The position numbers and the translations under genes were made by a program. Of a DNA stretch of 64,000 nucleotides, positions 1-12,331 are shown in pieces. Origin of the DNA: Euglena gracilis (lineage: Eukaryota > Euglenida > Euglenophyceae > Euglenales); the NCBI GenBank assembly GCA_039621445.1, contig CP154956.1:83324474-83388473 (forward strand), read 5' to 3'. The notes under the pieces were generated by a model. The model saw nothing but the letters and a program-made list of their open reading frames with translations, searched no databases and had not been told where the DNA came from. How positions within the stretch are numbered: position 1 is the first letter of the stretch; the number at the start of each line of letters is the position of its first letter.

Positions 1-59
1 GGTATCTGGTCCTGGGCACACAATTTTTTTACCGACCCCCTGGGGGGAGGGGGTCCGGG

Positions 60-142
60 CCAAAAACCAGTCACTCATTCTGAAACAGCCAGTCACCCCC
101 CCGGGGGGGGGTGTCGGCCAGTGACTAAGTGATTGTATGGTC
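60..142. repeat. C-run/G-run inverted repeat with CAGTCAC motifs
   Basis: Two copies of CCAGTCAC flank a C-run/G-run palindrome, followed by GTGACTAAGTGATTGTATGG at 122-141. The same 20-mer recurs at 43412-43431. Similar CAGTCA/TGACTG ends occur near 13700, 21190-21260, 35950-36000 and 42500-42580, so this is a dispersed family without clear borders here. Confidence 0.5.
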
Positions 143-230
143 CTGGGCACCCCGTCGCCTGTCGCTGACAGCTTTCCCACCAGCGTTCCAGGCGGCCGGC
201 GGACGGCGGGGGGGGGGGTGGTCTGCCTCC

Positions 231-3200
231 AGCCGGCGGAGGTCGGGGCGGCGCTGCCGGACGGGGCGGTGGTGTTCCGGGCGGGGGGCCACTCCTACTG
301 GGTGTCGTGCGCCGACTTCTCCGCCGATGACCAGTGGCTGGCCACGGGCGGCTGGGACTGCGCCATCCGGTGTGTGCTTCTGAACACCTCCACTAGGATT
401 TTTTTTTTTAAGTCTTAGACCCCCAAGGGGGTGGGGGGTAGGGTGGGTTGGTCCGGCCGAGCCCCCCCCTCCCTCTGGGAGTCCGGTCCCCCCAGGGGGG
501 TGGGATATAATTTTTGGCGCCGGAAATTTTTGAAAATGGTGCATCTTTTTTAGAAATTTTCGCGATTTTATGGCCATTTTCGGAAAAAAGTGTGTGGGTC
601 CACCGGACCCCCCAGCATGTGGGTGGGTGGGGGGGGAGCCCCCCCGTCTTAAAAAAAACCCCTGACCCCCACCCGCTTATGTGCCACGTTCAATGTGTTG
701 AGCCTCAGTTGCCCGCCACACTGGCCAAATCCACCACTGTTCACTGTCTACCCAACTCCTGTGCAACCAGGGTGTGGAACGTGACTGCAGGGTCGCTGTC
801 AACCACCTTCATCCAGGGGGACACCACCTCAAGCATACTGGTTTTCCGGAGCAACTATGAATTGTTTTGAAGCGAAGCTGGAGTAAAACTCCATTTTATT
901 CAGACTTGTACGCAGTTCCACTCATGAAGCCTGCTGTTGCCTCTTACCCCATCATTGGACTTTATTCTCGCTGTCACCGGTTCCGTCGTTTGCACAACAT
1001 TGTGCCAATGGCATCGACTCCCCATAGTCTGCATTTGAGGGTATTATTATTTTATTTTTTTTGGTTTTGTGAAACAATGCATTGGATCCAGGCTGTATTT
1101 TAGTCGGGTGCCGACCCCACCCCGGGGGGGTAGGGCACACGGCCAAAAGTGCCCTAGCACAGATCCCAGCGCCGAAGGCACCAGGGAGCCAAAAATGGCC
1201 TTTTTTCAAAGGAATGTGCCTAGGCACAGGCCGAAATCCGACCCCCGGGGGGGGGGGTAGTGCCTGCCTGGGCAGGCACTCACAGGCACTCCGGACCCCC
1301 CTCCCCCCGGGGTTGGTAAAAAAACAGCCTGATTGGATCAACAGACAGAGATGCTGCAAGGCCCCAGACAGCTGGAAGGAGTGGCTTTCACTGCTCACAC
1401 AGCAGACATGAAACAGCGGGAAGTGGACACCAGCGCCGGTGCGGGTGGAGGTTGCGGTAAGTGAAAGCTATTAAATGCGCAATGGTGGTGGTGGTGGTGT
1501 TAATGACAACAGTGGTAGTTAATGATGATGGCTATGACGTGATGACAAAAGTCTTTTGCTGTTGGCCACAACAGGCAGCTGCAACATCGACAAGAGTGAT
1601 TACACCATTTTGACAGGTTGCTCTTTCAGGTTCATGCACATTTGCATGCACATTTGGCCCTCATCGACTGGTGTTGTCTCCTCATTGTAATTAATTATCA
1701 TAATAATTGTCCCCGGATTACGGAGGCCTCCGGGGGGGGGGGTTCTGGGTGCGTGCCCCCCTGCGCCGGAGCGCGCCCACGGCAGCTGGGTCACGTCACT
1801 GTGCTTCGGCCGCCCCCCACGCAAGAAGTCCATCCTGCGCCAGCGGCTCATCAGCACCTGCCGGGGTGTCCCCACCGAGAGCTTCATCACCCGGTCAGCC
1901 ACCCCCCCCTGTGGCTTTGGTTGGCCAGTTGCCTGGCGTTGTGGGAATGGTCAAGTGAATGGGGTTTCATTTGTGGTGTTGTCGGCAGACCTGAAATGGG
2001 CCAGAATTTTTCTGCTGGCGGCGGGGTTGGGGTTCATTGGGGGGGGGTTCATTTTATGGTGGCGAACCTCATGCGTGGCCTTGGGCAAGGTTGACCTGTG
2101 TTGGTGGGTTTGGCAGTGACACAGTCAGGGGAGGGAGATCCCCCAAGTTTATCCGAGTTTTTCGCCGTGAACCGAACGTTTTTGGGCAAATACTATAGGA
2201 ATACTATAGGAATACTATTGGGAAATATTGCCTTTTTGTGTGACGTATGAAACCCTGGTGGCATGGTCATCTCTGCGCTTTTTGTCCCCAATTGTGCATT
2301 TGTTTTATCATTACCTCCAGGATCATGAGTGAGAAGGAGAAGGATGATGTTGGGTATGTTCCTGTGTTTGTCTCGCAGTGCATTGCAGGGTACAAAATCC
2401 ACCGTAGTGTCAACCCAATGCAATACCTCTGAGTGGTTTGACCCGAAGGATGTCAACATACAATCTCATAGTCCCTTGCTGCACTCGAGACTAAAGACTC
2501 AGCGGAACACTTATTTTGTGAAGTGCTTGTATGAGGTGTTTCTCATGGTGTTGGTAAGTTCGGAACTTGTCAGGTTGGGCGCTCAACGCCCCCGCATCCT
2601 GTCCGGTGTGCAGGGGCTTTGCAGTTGGCGTAAAGGATGCAAAACATGAAATGTGACGCCGACGGCTCCAACGAGTTTTTGATGCAGAACCCCAAAACCA
2701 AACTGAGCAGACCCATTCAGCGGAGAAAGTTTCACTCCAAAACATTTTTGAAACCTCAACAAAAATGCATGGTATGCATTCCTCCTTTGATGAGTTTTTT
2801 TCTGAGTGTGGGACTTCCCTTTTCCCCCAACTCACCGTCCTTCTTATTTATTCAACCAACGTTCAAACCCTGTCCAAAAATAACGGTGTGAACAAACACT
2901 GAACACTGGGGAAATGCACAAAAGATGCCGCTGCCATGAGCGAAGTGTATCACCATTTGCGGAAATATCGGAGCGGCTTCCAGACACCCAGGCAATCTGA
3001 GACCCCCCAGGAGATTTACAACAGTTTTGCAAATGGCTTTTCATGCAAAGCCCAAGTCAGTCAACCGGTCAGGTTTGGGGCTGCTCTCGCGTGCCGGTGG
3101 CTCAGGCTGTCCCCATCAGGCAGTCAGAAGGGAGGCTCGGCTGTGGAGTGCCTGCTTGCCTCCGGTGTGTATTGCTGTGTTCTCAGGGTTCCCCGTTTTC

Positions 3201-4740
3201 CCAGTGTTGACATTTTCCCTGTGTATGGGCTTCTCTTGACTTCAGCATCTCCCAGAGTCAGAGCTGAATGGGAATTTGGAAACCTAATGGGTGTGGGGAG
3301 GGGTCGAAACCTCATATGGGTACATGGGTGGGTGGGTGGGTGGGTGGGTGGGTGGTAATCGATCCTCCCCCCATCCCCATCCTGGACATTCCCCATCCAC
3401 GGATCGTGTTGGCCAAAACATTCCTTCATTCCTTCGGCACCTGCAATTCCGAAGGAATTTTTCCTTGCACACCGCTGTGTGGGGTCCAATCACCCCCCAT
3501 CTCCCGGGTGAGGGGGGGGGTCAATACCAGTCCTCCCAATAAAGCTGGTCGGGGTTTTCGTGTCTGGCTGGACAGGCACACTGCTGTCCAGCTGAGGGCA
3601 GGGCTGAACGGGAATTATGGGAGGGTCGACAACCCCCCATCCTGGTGGGTGGGGGGTCCACCTTCCCATTTTCTCAGTTTTCCCATTTTCTCAGTTCAAT
3701 TTTTCAAAATTTTCTTTCAGCGACCGCACCGAAGAAAATTTTTCTTAAACCTGCGTCGGATCTGGGGGCGTCCCCCCCCCCTGCCTCCGGGGGTGGGGGG
3801 TCCACCGATCCCCACCAAGCTTCCCGCACAGCTCTGTTTGAGTTTTTCCAATATCGGCTGGGGCTTTCGGGTAAACGGCCAACATTTCCCAACAGATACC
3901 CCAGCACAGGACTGAACAGTTCCCTTTGGGCCCATTTTAGGGCAAGTTTCCTTCAGCAGACACCCATTCTGAGCCCCCGGGATGAGATTCCCCGCCGGGG
4001 GGGGGGGGCGTAATGCATCAGTCCTGACTCCTGGGTTCTCTGTCATCACCCACAGAGTCTCCGCAACCGGGTATGGGGAATCCTGCTGAGCGGGGCATGG
4101 GGAATCCTACCGAGCGGGGTGTGGGGAATCCTACCGAGCGGGGCGTGGGGAATCCTACCGAGTGGGGCGTGGGGAAATCCTACCGAGCGGGGCGTGGGGA
4201 ATCCTACCTGTCACCCTCAAAGCCAAGCCGGCGCTGGCCCGCCCTGCCCCCCTTCCCTGTCGGGCTGCCGGCAGGGGCGATGGACGGCAGCGTTGTGATC
4301 TGGAACACGGAGGCCGGCGCAGCGGTGCACCGCTTGCAGGCCCACGACCGCGGCGTGGTTGCGGTGGCGTTCTCCCGCAGCAGCGTGCTGCTGGCGACCG
4401 CATGCGAAGACGGGACTGTGCGCTGCTGGGCGGTGGCCACAGGTCCGGCGGTGGGTTGGTTACCCCCGTTGGAAAGTCCCGAAAACTTATGGATGGAGAG
4501 TGGGGTTTCTGACCCCAAAAGGCCTTCCTGTATTTCTAGGGGCGCAGATTTTTGGTTAAAAAAATTCTTTAAAACTCTTTTTCAACACGCCAGACGCCGT
4601 TGTTGTTGTTGTTTTTTGTACCTGCTGCTGCTGCTGTTTTTTTGCGTGTGTGTTGTGTGTTGTGTGTTGTGTGTTGTGTGTTGTGTGTTGTGTGTTGTGT
4701 GTGTGTGTGTGTGTGTTGTTTGTGTGTGTGCTGTGTTGTT

Positions 4741-4778
<38 letters not shown>

Positions 4779-7700
4779 TGCTTGTGCACGGGCATTCCTG
4801 TTTGTATTCGTGTGTGTTCAGGGGCGTGCCTCGGAGATCTGAAGGGCCACCGCGGCTGTGTCAGCAGCTTGGCCTTCGGGTCGCAGAGGGAGGATTTCCT
4901 GGTCACCGCGTCGTTTGATCGCACAGTGTGTGCCCCCCCCCCAAACCCCTCCAGCTGGTCCCAATGTCTTTGCTAAGGTGCAAAGATGCGGTCGTACCAG
5001 AGGCTGCTGCCCCGTTTGGATGATTTGGTTCGGAATTGCACTGGACACCAGTACTCATACCGCCCTCCACTGTTTGCAGATCTTCCTCTGGACTCTGACG
5101 GGGGAGGACAGCCCGGCCCCCAAGACCAGCCGAGCGGCGGCGGCGATGGCCGATGTCGTCCCCCCGCTGCCGCTGACAGAGCAGCCCGGCTCAAGTACGG
5201 GGTGGGCCGGGGGCCAGCAGTTGTCACACTGTGTTGGGAGGTATCGATGGTGATGAGGAAGTCAGAGAGCCGACGGAAGTGGGGGGGGGGGGATGGGTGA
5301 CAATTATTGAAAGTGATTGCCTGTCAAACCCTTCGGAAGGAGTGAGCTCTTGGAAGAAACCGACCTAATTTCTGAAAGAGTATGGTTCCCCCATACATTT
5401 GATTTATTTGGCTAAAAGGTGATCGTGCATGAGCGCATGGAGAACACAGTTGATGAAGGATCATAAAACTGAGAGTTGGGGGCAAAAGTGTCTAATGACC
5501 CCTCAAAATAATGGCTTTCAATCGATCTCCAAGAAAAAGTGTGTCCCCTGCCTTGACAGCATGACGTCCTGAGTTTGAATCCCTTTCTTTCTGACTGTGC
5601 CTCGGTTTTGTCTGTTGTTTCTTCACTGAACTCTGTTTATGTCCCGAAAGCCTTCATGGTGTTGATTTTCTTTAGTTTTCACGTCCGTCCACATTCTGGG
5701 CAGAAGGATACCTTCGTTTTGCCTCCTGTGCCATGACTTTGCAGACACTACATCGCCGCAGCGGCAAACCTCCAAAGGGATGGACCGGGCGTTTTCTTGG
5801 GCAGGCACAAACACCTCATCTGCAAATGCTTCACAGAATCATCTGGACTTCTGATTTGAGTTTCCGGGATGGTGCTTCTGGCTTTTTGGGGCCAACACAA
5901 GGTTGAATGGCCTTTAAGTTCAATATTTTGTCTTCCTCTTTTCTTTGCTTTCCATACCAGAAGATTTCAAGAGGACACAAATCATTTTCATGTGCTTTTC
6001 ATTGTGATCCTTTGAAACTTTTAGGTCTATGAATAGTATCTTGAAAAACGGGACAGAAAAATGCAGGGACGAGGACAGGACGAACAGCACAAAGAGCAAA
6101 GGGAGGAGAGATTTGTGGTGAAATTGTTTCACAATAAATCCAAGTTGAAAAATGAGATCAGTGATAACATCAATTTGGCTCGAGCAAATTGGACAGATAA
6201 ACGCCGCCCAAATGTCTTCCCCATTTTTTTCCAGGCCATTAAATGGATGTTGAGTTGCATAATATGAAATACCACTTTTTTGTGAAGCTCCCCAAATTTG
6301 TTTGCCTTTTTTAAACAGGAAACCACCCATTTTTTTAGTCCATTTTCCACCACCAATTTTGCCAGAAATTTTATTTATTCACCCCCCCTTCGAATTTTGA
6401 GAAATTATTTGCATGAGAGTTCCTTCACCATCTTCAATGAGGGCATGGAAACACAGCGATCAGTAACATCGTCACAAGTTCCGGGGTGTCCTTTCTTTCC
6501 TCCGATGAAGCCATTTCTCTGTGAAATTGTTGCAATTACCTCCCTTGTTTGCTCACCCACTAAATCCTTTGCCCCCCAAATTCCACACATCATGCAACGG
6601 ACGGACCTCACGCATGCAGTCCAACGCCGAAAAACGATGGCCGAAACACCGAGTCTCACAATCGTTCTCCCCATCAACCCGCTGCTCCGGAGATAGGAAA
6701 GCGTTGGTGCCTGTGGGTGGGTCACGGACGCCGCCATGCGCACCCAATCGCAGTTTGACTTCCCTGCCAACGTCCCAGCGGACTTGGTGTGACCTGTGCG
6801 ACCTTGGCGCGCACTGTGTGACTGGCATGCCGCGTGTGCCGGTGACCTGCGTGACCTGCGTGACTTGCGCGTGACTGGCATGACGCATGTGACCGGTGTC
6901 CGCGTGACCTGCGTGACCTAGTTGAACTGTGTGACACGTCTGATTTATGCGACCTGTGTGGTTTGTGTAACCTGGTGATCGGATATGACCCGGACCCTCC
7001 CGCAGTCCCGCAGCACTAGTTCGGTGGTGTATCCACGCCAGGTCAATTTCCGAACTGAACCAGCTCTACCTCCCTGCCTATGCTGCATTTCCCAGTTCCT
7101 CTTTGACTGGCTCGGTTCGAGGCTGAATTCGAGACCTATTCCCCACCCCAGACGGTGGTGTTTGTTTGGGTTGGCACCTTCGGGGCACCCATTTCTGACC
7201 TGGGGTTGGGGACACGGCCAAAAGTACCCGCAGGTTGCAGGTAGTTGTGGTGCAGAGCGGAACGCCCCATTCTGGGTTTGGCCAAGTTTCCTCCGGCATC
7301 CGGGCGCCAACCTTGCTTTAATGTCCTCCCGTGTGCTGGGACAAGATCTACTCCCCTGGATGCTACAGGTGGGAATGTGATTGTTTGACACTCAAGCTGG
7401 ACCCCCCCCCCCCCCCGGTGCCCCCAGGAACTGTAGCTGGATCCAACATCGCCCAGCACCACCCAGCATCGCTGAGCAGGGGGGGGGGTCCTGGGGGGGG
7501 GCGGGGTCCAACCAGCTGGCTCCAAATCCTCTGGGGGGGATCTGCAGCCCGCTTGGGAGTTGCTGGCTGGGGAAAGGTGCTGGCTGGCTGGATTCCAACT
7601 TAAGAAATTCCCGCAATTGAGTCTGTCCATATCCCCCCCATCCCCCCCCACCTCCACAGAGCGAAAGCCGCATCCAGCACCGGCTGGAGGGGCACCAAGA

Positions 7701-8533
7701 GCCTATCGTCTGCGTCGCACTGTCGCGGAACGACGAGACCTTGGCATCCGGGTCACTGGTATCCGCCCTGGCCAGCTTCAAGCACGCCAGCGACACCCCA
7801 GAAAACTTTCCACAAAGTTGACCTTTCCCCGCACGTCCATGCGTTGGAGAGCGACCTGGATTGCAAATGTATTCTCAGTTTTATCGGCAGCCCCATTTTC
7901 AAATTGTTTCATGTTCCAAACAGGGGATTTCTTAAGCCGGAGGGGACCCCATGGGAAGGGGTCCAGCCAGCCAGCAGCAGCTCAAATCCATCCAGCAGCC
8001 CAAATTCGGGCTGAGACCCCCCCCCCCCCCGGGGAGGGTCGAGTGAAATTAAGTTGGGTCCAGCCCGGCCAGAGGCCGGGCCAGCCGGCCGAAGGCTGGG
8101 CCAGCCGGCCGCAGGCTGGCTGGCCAGCCAACTGGGTTGCCCAGCACACTTATCCCTGCATTTTTTTTCCCTCGTCACAGCTTCCTTCATCACAGCCCCC
8201 TCCCTTGCCTTGATCTAACTCCATCCATCAAAATGTCGAGGCAAAAATGTTTTAGAAAAAATTGTTTTTCATCGACCCAGCCCAGCCCAGCCCAGCCCAG
8301 CCCCCTCCAGCCCCCTCCAGCCCCGGACCCCCCCCCTACCCCCTATCCCCCCGGGGGGGGGTCCAGCCAGCAGCTTGTTTCCAGCCAGCAGCCTTTTTTT
8401 CAGCTGGAGGCTGCCCCCCGGGGGGGGGGTCCTTAAAAAAACCCCTGGTTCCAAATTTGGTATTCATTCGGTATTCATCTGTCTGCCTTATGTATCAATG
8501 TACCTGACCGGTCACCTGACGGTGTGTGTGTGT

Positions 8534-8594
<61 letters not shown>

Positions 8595-9931
8595 CGCGCG
8601 CGCGCGCGTGTGTGTGAGGGATTGGGTAACGGAAACACTGAACCTGAAAGCCAGAGGGACGCCCTATCGCATTAGGTCCCCTGCCACCCCAGGACGGGAC
8701 GGTGCTGGTGTGGAGCGTGGCGAAGCGGACCGTACTGCAGACCCTCAAGGCCCACGCCGACACCGTGACGGCCCTCTCATTTTCCATCTCCGCCAAGCTG
8801 CTTGCCTCCAGCGGCAGGTAGGCATCGCCCGCCATCCGCTCTGTCGCAGCCGTTCTTTGGGGGACTTGGTGTAACCCCCCCCCCCCCAAATAACCCGGCG
8901 GGGTGCCAGGTTATTGGAACCAACTTTTGGCCCTGCCCCCCGCCAGGTTATTTGGGCCCTATTTTCAGCGTCGTAAAGGAACTTTGCCTAAAAAGAAGGT
9001 GCCAAGTTACTGTCATCTTTTTTGCCCCTCCCCCTGCCAAGTTATTCAACCACTGCCAGGAGCAAGGGCCCCGCCAGGTTATTTGGGGGGGCGTGTTACC
9101 CCGTCCATGACTTGGTGTATTGGCCGCCTAACTGACGGGGGATAACCCCCGACAAGGTTTGCCCCCCACCAAACTGTTGTTCCAATCCTCGGGGAGTTCC
9201 TGACCTTCCTTGCCCTCATTCCAAGCCAAAACGTTTCTTCAACTTTGATGCCCTTGGAAGAAGCCTCGTGGTCCATAATTCCGTATTCAGTCCACAATGC
9301 GTTCATGAGGCCATAAGTCCATAATGAAGCAAAACAATGAACAGTGAAATATTTGACAAGAGTTAAAAAGAAAGACAGTAAATATATTCTACAGGAGTGA
9401 ATTCGTATAAATTGTGATTTAATTATAACGAATAATGAAATGATTTCAGTCCACATGATAATTCCAAATAAAACAATTACATTGGTTCATCAAATAGAAA
9501 GGAGCAACCCCCCCCCCACTTATAAACCCCCCGGGGTTTATAGGATCTGGTTTGGTTGGTCGGCCGGGGGGTGGGGTTTATAAGTCCCGGAATTGTTGGT
9601 GAAAATCCGAACCCCCAAAATGACCCCGAACCCCCCCCAAATTGGCAATTTTTGGCAACTTTGGTCAAAAATGGCATTTTTGATAATCTCAAAAAAGTGC
9701 CAAAAATCAGTTTTAAGGTGGTTTGCGGCCGAAAAAAATCGTCCCCGGAGGCTTTCATTTTTCTTCCCCGGGGGGGGGGGGGTTATAAGTGGGGGGGTTT
9801 ACGCCCCACTTTCACTGCCCACACTCCCAGGGATGGCAAGGTGCACGTCTGGGCCACGCCCTACGGCAGCGATGGCCAGCGGCCCATCGCCACCGTCCCG
9901 TACTCCGCGGCTGGCAAGGCGGCACTCGCCT
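231..9931 (+). CDS. WD40-repeat protein gene, 5' end outside window (exons only partly resolved)
   Basis: A beta-propeller scaffold gene split over many short exons: about 231-369, 1772-1893, 4275-4442, 4822-4925, 5080-5194, 7660-7758, 8693-8817 and 9831-9931. Blade signatures are clear: 'WLATGGWDCAIR', 'AHGSWVTSLCFG', 'MDGSVVIWNTEAG', 'GHRGCVSSLAFG', 'LASGSL' running into 'DGTVLVWSVAKR', then 'DGKVHVWATP'. Joins 4442/4822, 4925/5080, 7758/8693 and 8817/9831 are in phase with GT donors and AG acceptors and rebuild continuous WD40 strands. The 1893/4275 join works only with a border a few nt from canonical, where CAG follows the donor, so it may be a nonconventional or hybrid intron. Phases do not match between 369 and 1772 or between 5194 and 7660, so small exons are probably missing there. 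The 3' end is unknown: one in-frame option runs from 9931 to an acceptor near 12030 and a stop near 12066. The partner or process is not deducible. Confidence 0.72.
394..664. mobile_element. MITE-like element, TIR TAGGAT..TTTTAAG / CTTAAAA..CCCCTG
   Basis: The ends are inverted copies (right end reads CTTAAAAAAAACCCCTG). The 8-bp flanks ACCTCCAC (386-393) and ACCCCCAC (665-672) match at 7 of 8 positions. Internal C-run/G-run stems follow both ends. It lies downstream of a GT donor at 370, so it is probably an insertion inside a conventional intron. Removing it as an intron would not give convincing coding sequence. Confidence 0.72.
665..1771. other. Intronic stretch of the first WD40 gene
   Basis: No convincing exon. 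1099-1310 carries a dispersed repeat with GCCTGGGCAGGCACTC and 'cagcgccgaaggcacc' motifs, also seen around 31760-32290 and 50620-50700. A short open stretch at 1350-1455 followed by GTAAGT could hide a small exon, but I cannot assign it a WD40 strand. Confidence 0.45.
3322..3356. repeat. (GGGT)n run
   Basis: About eight GGGT/GGTG units in a row, potentially able to form a G-quadruplex on the + strand. It is intronic. Confidence 0.8.
4074..4206. repeat. Minisatellite, about six 24-bp units
   Basis: Tandem units of the form GTGGGGAATCCTACCGAGCG plus a 4-base tail, with single-base variants and one unit 1 base longer. It ends about 70 bp before a WD40 exon and appears intronic. Confidence 0.88.
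4640..4785. repeat. GT-rich microsatellite
   Basis: TGTGT/TTGTG tract followed by a pure GT run, within the short GT-AG intron 4443-4821. Confidence 0.9.
5195..7659. other. Long intronic interval of the first WD40 gene
   Basis: Begins with a GTACGG donor. 5300-6700 is A+T-richer unique sequence with no exon I can defend. 6787-6985 is a degenerate tandem of GTGACCTGC-like units. 7385-7560 has C-run/G-run palindromes. The phase mismatch between the flanking exons suggests an undetected exon inside. Confidence 0.4.
6787..6985. repeat. Degenerate tandem of TGTGACCTGCG-like units
   Basis: Repeated TGACCTGYG and CGTGACTGGC words with variable spacing over about 200 bp. Confidence 0.6.
7921..8447. 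mobile_element. MITE-like element with perfect 8-bp target duplication
   Basis: Starts CAGGGGATTTCTTAAG and ends CTTAAAAAAACCCCTG, an inverted pair. It is flanked by identical GTTCCAAA at 7913-7920 and 8448-8455. It lies wholly inside the GT-AG intron 7759-8692 of the WD40 gene, so it is a mobile insertion in noncoding DNA and not itself the intron. The interior has repeated CAGCC words and C/G stems. Confidence 0.88.
8521..8618. repeat. (TG)n(CG)n microsatellite
   Basis: GT run passing into a GC run, a potential Z-DNA former. It lies in the intron upstream of the exon at 8693. Confidence 0.92.
8865..9119. repeat. Element-like repeat bounded by direct repeats GACTTGGTGTA
   Basis: GACTTGGTGTA occurs at 8865-8875 and 9109-9119. 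Between them are TAACCCC..GGGG..GTTA ends and several copies of CCAGGTTATTTGG in both orientations. It lies within the GT-AG intron 8818-9830. Confidence 0.45.
9508..9797. repeat. Inverted-repeat element with CACTTATAA/TTATAAGTG ends
   Basis: C-run + ACTTATAAAC at the left and GGTTATAAGTG + G-run at the right, with a second internal hairpin (ATAAACCCCCCGGGGTTTAT). It sits just upstream of the WD40 exon at 9831. Confidence 0.6.
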
Positions 9932-9982
9932 GTAAGTTTGGCGGAACACGAAATGTGTTGGTGGTGGTGTGCTGCCTACATA

Positions 9983-11158
9983 ACCCCCCCCCCCCCATTT
10001 AAACCGACCCGTCGGTTTAGGACTTTTGGGTTGGCGGAAATCCTGGAGGGGGTCGGTTTAGACGGGGGGTCGGTTTCAGGGGGAGCACACGGCTGGCCGA
10101 CGACTTGACGGAAGCGGGTTGATGTTAGCAAGGCAATTTCAATTGGCAAATGCCCAATTTGGTCGGCCAATTCCTAACTTTGAGTGACAAGTGCCTAATT
10201 TGGGATGCAAATTCTTAATTTTCGGGGGCAAATGCTGAATTTTGGGTGTAATATCCAATTTTTGGTGGCAAACTGCCTAATTTTGGGTGCAAACTTCAAA
10301 TTTTAGATAGCAAATGGCTAATTTTGTAATTTTTGGGTTCCAACACCAAATTTTCGGAGGAAAATGCCCAATTTGAGCAGGGGGGGGAAAATTGATATCC
10401 GCAATTTTTCCGCAATTTCCGCAATTTTCCGCAATTTCCGCAATTTGACGCAATTTTCCGCAATTTTTCCGCAATTTCCGCAATTTTTCCGCAATTTTTT
10501 CCCATTTTTTTTCCGCAGAATTTTTTTCCCACCACCGAAGGTGGAAGATGCAATGAGTTCAAGCCATTCTTCAAATGGATCAACAGGTGTGCTATTGTGT
10601 TTTGTTGTTTTTTTTTCCCCCAGTTTACCAATTTTTCTCACAGGTGCACCACTGGTTACAGAATTGGGTGCGTCCCACCTGTGCAAAGAACATCAAGCGT
10701 GTTGATTTGTGCTCGCCTGCATCGACGTGGGTGTTGCGGTGTTCTGAACCTCACAATTGAAAATTTTCTAAGTCCCCTCAGACAGAAATGTGTATACCCG
10801 ATATCAATTTTTCCGCAATTTTTCCGCAATTTCCGCAATTTTTCCGCAATTTTTCCGCAATTTTTCCGAAGGCCTCCGATATCAATTATTCCCCCCCCCC
10901 TGATTTGAGGTGCAAACTCCAAAATTTGGAAGCAAATGCCTAATTTTGGGTGTAAAATCCCAATTTTGGGTCATCAATACTAACTATTCAATGAGCATGG
11001 ACGCTCTTTCCGTTGGCGGCTTCTATTATGTTGTGCATGTTTGCCGTCCAACTTGCCATGGGTCGGTTTATTTCTTTTTTTTGGTTGAAATTCTGCAATG
11101 GGTCGGTTTGGAAGGGTAGGTCGGTTTAGAAGGGGAGTCGGTTTAAATGGGGGGGGGT
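9983..11158. mobile_element. About 1.2-kb composite element, ends CATTTAAACCGAC / GTCGGTTTAAATG
   Basis: C-run + ATTTAAACCGAC at the left and GTCGGTTTAAAT + G-run at the right form terminal inverted repeats. The interior holds short direct repeats: TAATTTTGGGTGCAAA-like units at 10190-10345 and CCGCAATTT arrays at 10390-10500 and 10804-10867. No coding capacity seen. The target duplication is not clear. Confidence 0.55.
10385..10500. repeat. CCGCAATTT tandem array (first copy)
   Basis: Nine- to eleven-base units CCGCAATTT(TT). A shorter second array with the same unit and a GATATC-bearing edge lies at 10797-10867. Confidence 0.85.
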
Positions 11159-11189
11159 TTACCCATGCCTGGACGTGCGCTTGGGGGGT

Positions 11190-11430
11190 GAGGCATGGGT
11201 GCCTGTGTGTGTGTGGTGTGTGTGGGTGTGTGTGTGTGTGTGTATTGTGTGTTGTGTAGTGTAGTGTTGTACCGTGCTTTGTTGTGTTGTGTTGTGGTGT
11301 GTCGTGGTGTGTTATGTTGTGTTCTGTTCTGTTCTGTTGTGGTGTGTTGAATATCTGTGAATGCAAGTCTGCGTGCGTGTGTGCGTGTGTATGTGTGCGC
11401 GCGTGCGCGCGCGTGTGTGTGATTTGCCAG
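11190..11430. repeat. GT/GTGTT microsatellite block
   Basis: Alternating GT, GTGTT and GTTCT words with no unique sequence. Confidence 0.88.
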
Positions 11431-11529
11431 CAAACAGCATGATTTTTCACCAGTAACAAACCCTTTCTATAGAGACAAGGACTGTGCAGCATCGATAGAG
11501 CTGACTCCTTTTCAATGGAAATTTCTACT

Positions 11530-11779
11530 CAGGGGTTTTTTTTTTTCGTCTTGGACCCCGGGGGGGGGGGGGGTGGGGGGGTCCGTCCGCCCCCCAGGGA
11601 GGGGTGGGATATACTTTTCGGCGCCGAAGGTGCTGATTTTTTTTAAAAAAGGTGCTATTTTTTATAGCATTTTTCGTGATTCTTTCATTTGGGGAAAATT
11701 GAGTTCCCCCCCCCTGGGGGGGCCAGGGGGTGGGTGGGTGGGTGGGGGGACCCCTCCTGGTCTTAAAAAAAAACACGTG
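11530..11779. mobile_element. MITE-like element, TIR CAGGGGTTTTTT / TTAAAAAAAAACACGTG
   Basis: Flanked by TTTCTACT (11522-11529) and TTTCTACA (11780-11787), 7 of 8 identical. Long G-run and C-run stems lie behind each end. The right terminus reads CGTG instead of CCTG. Confidence 0.75.
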
Positions 11780-12331
11780 TTTCTACAACAAATTTGTGAC
11801 AGAATGGACCGTTATCCCTTCTGTGCAGCTCTCACAAATGGCGCCCCCAAAGATTTTTGTTGTTTATTCTCTTGTGTGCTCATTCCATACTTCTATTTTC
11901 ATCTGTCATGGTCGCATTGATCAATTTTTGTCACGCCACATCAAAGGGAAAATATATTGTAATCTCAAAAGAATCTCGAATCCCACCCCCCATCACACTG
12001 CACAAACCTTGTGCTCTCGGGGCCTCAGGCCGGCACCTGTGGCAGACCAGGGCTCACCAACGCTGATAACAGCATCAAAATGGGACATGAACTTACGAAG
12101 GGTTAATCATTCCGCGAAATCATACCATGAATGATCACGAGTGGTCACAAACCTGCACAAATTCGGCAGTGTCCCGAAAATGAAAAATCCTCACGAATTG
12201 CCACAAATGATGTGCGGCAGCCACCAATCACCACCACTGACGAATCCGTGCCACTGAAAGTTCCCTCCTCGGAGGATCAACGTCCCTCAAAGAGAGAAGC
12301 AAGCTCCTTTGTCCCCCCCCCACCCCGGCAG

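Larger units (their letters stand above)
1894..4274. other. Long intron of the first WD40 gene (border type unresolved)
   Basis: The sequence after the exon reads GGTCAGCC, and the 3' side carries CTGCCGGCAG before the next exon. That is CAG close to the 5' border and CTG close to the 3' border, but spacing is off by up to 2 nt. Within it: a short tandem ATACTATAGGA at 2196-2218, a GGGT run at 3322-3356, C/G-run palindromes near 3500-3800 and a minisatellite at 4074-4206. No exon recognised in 2100-4070. Confidence 0.4.

Noticed and set aside
4556-4976. Cys/Val-rich ORFs
   Set aside because: GT microsatellite shadows next to a real WD40 exon (4822-4925).
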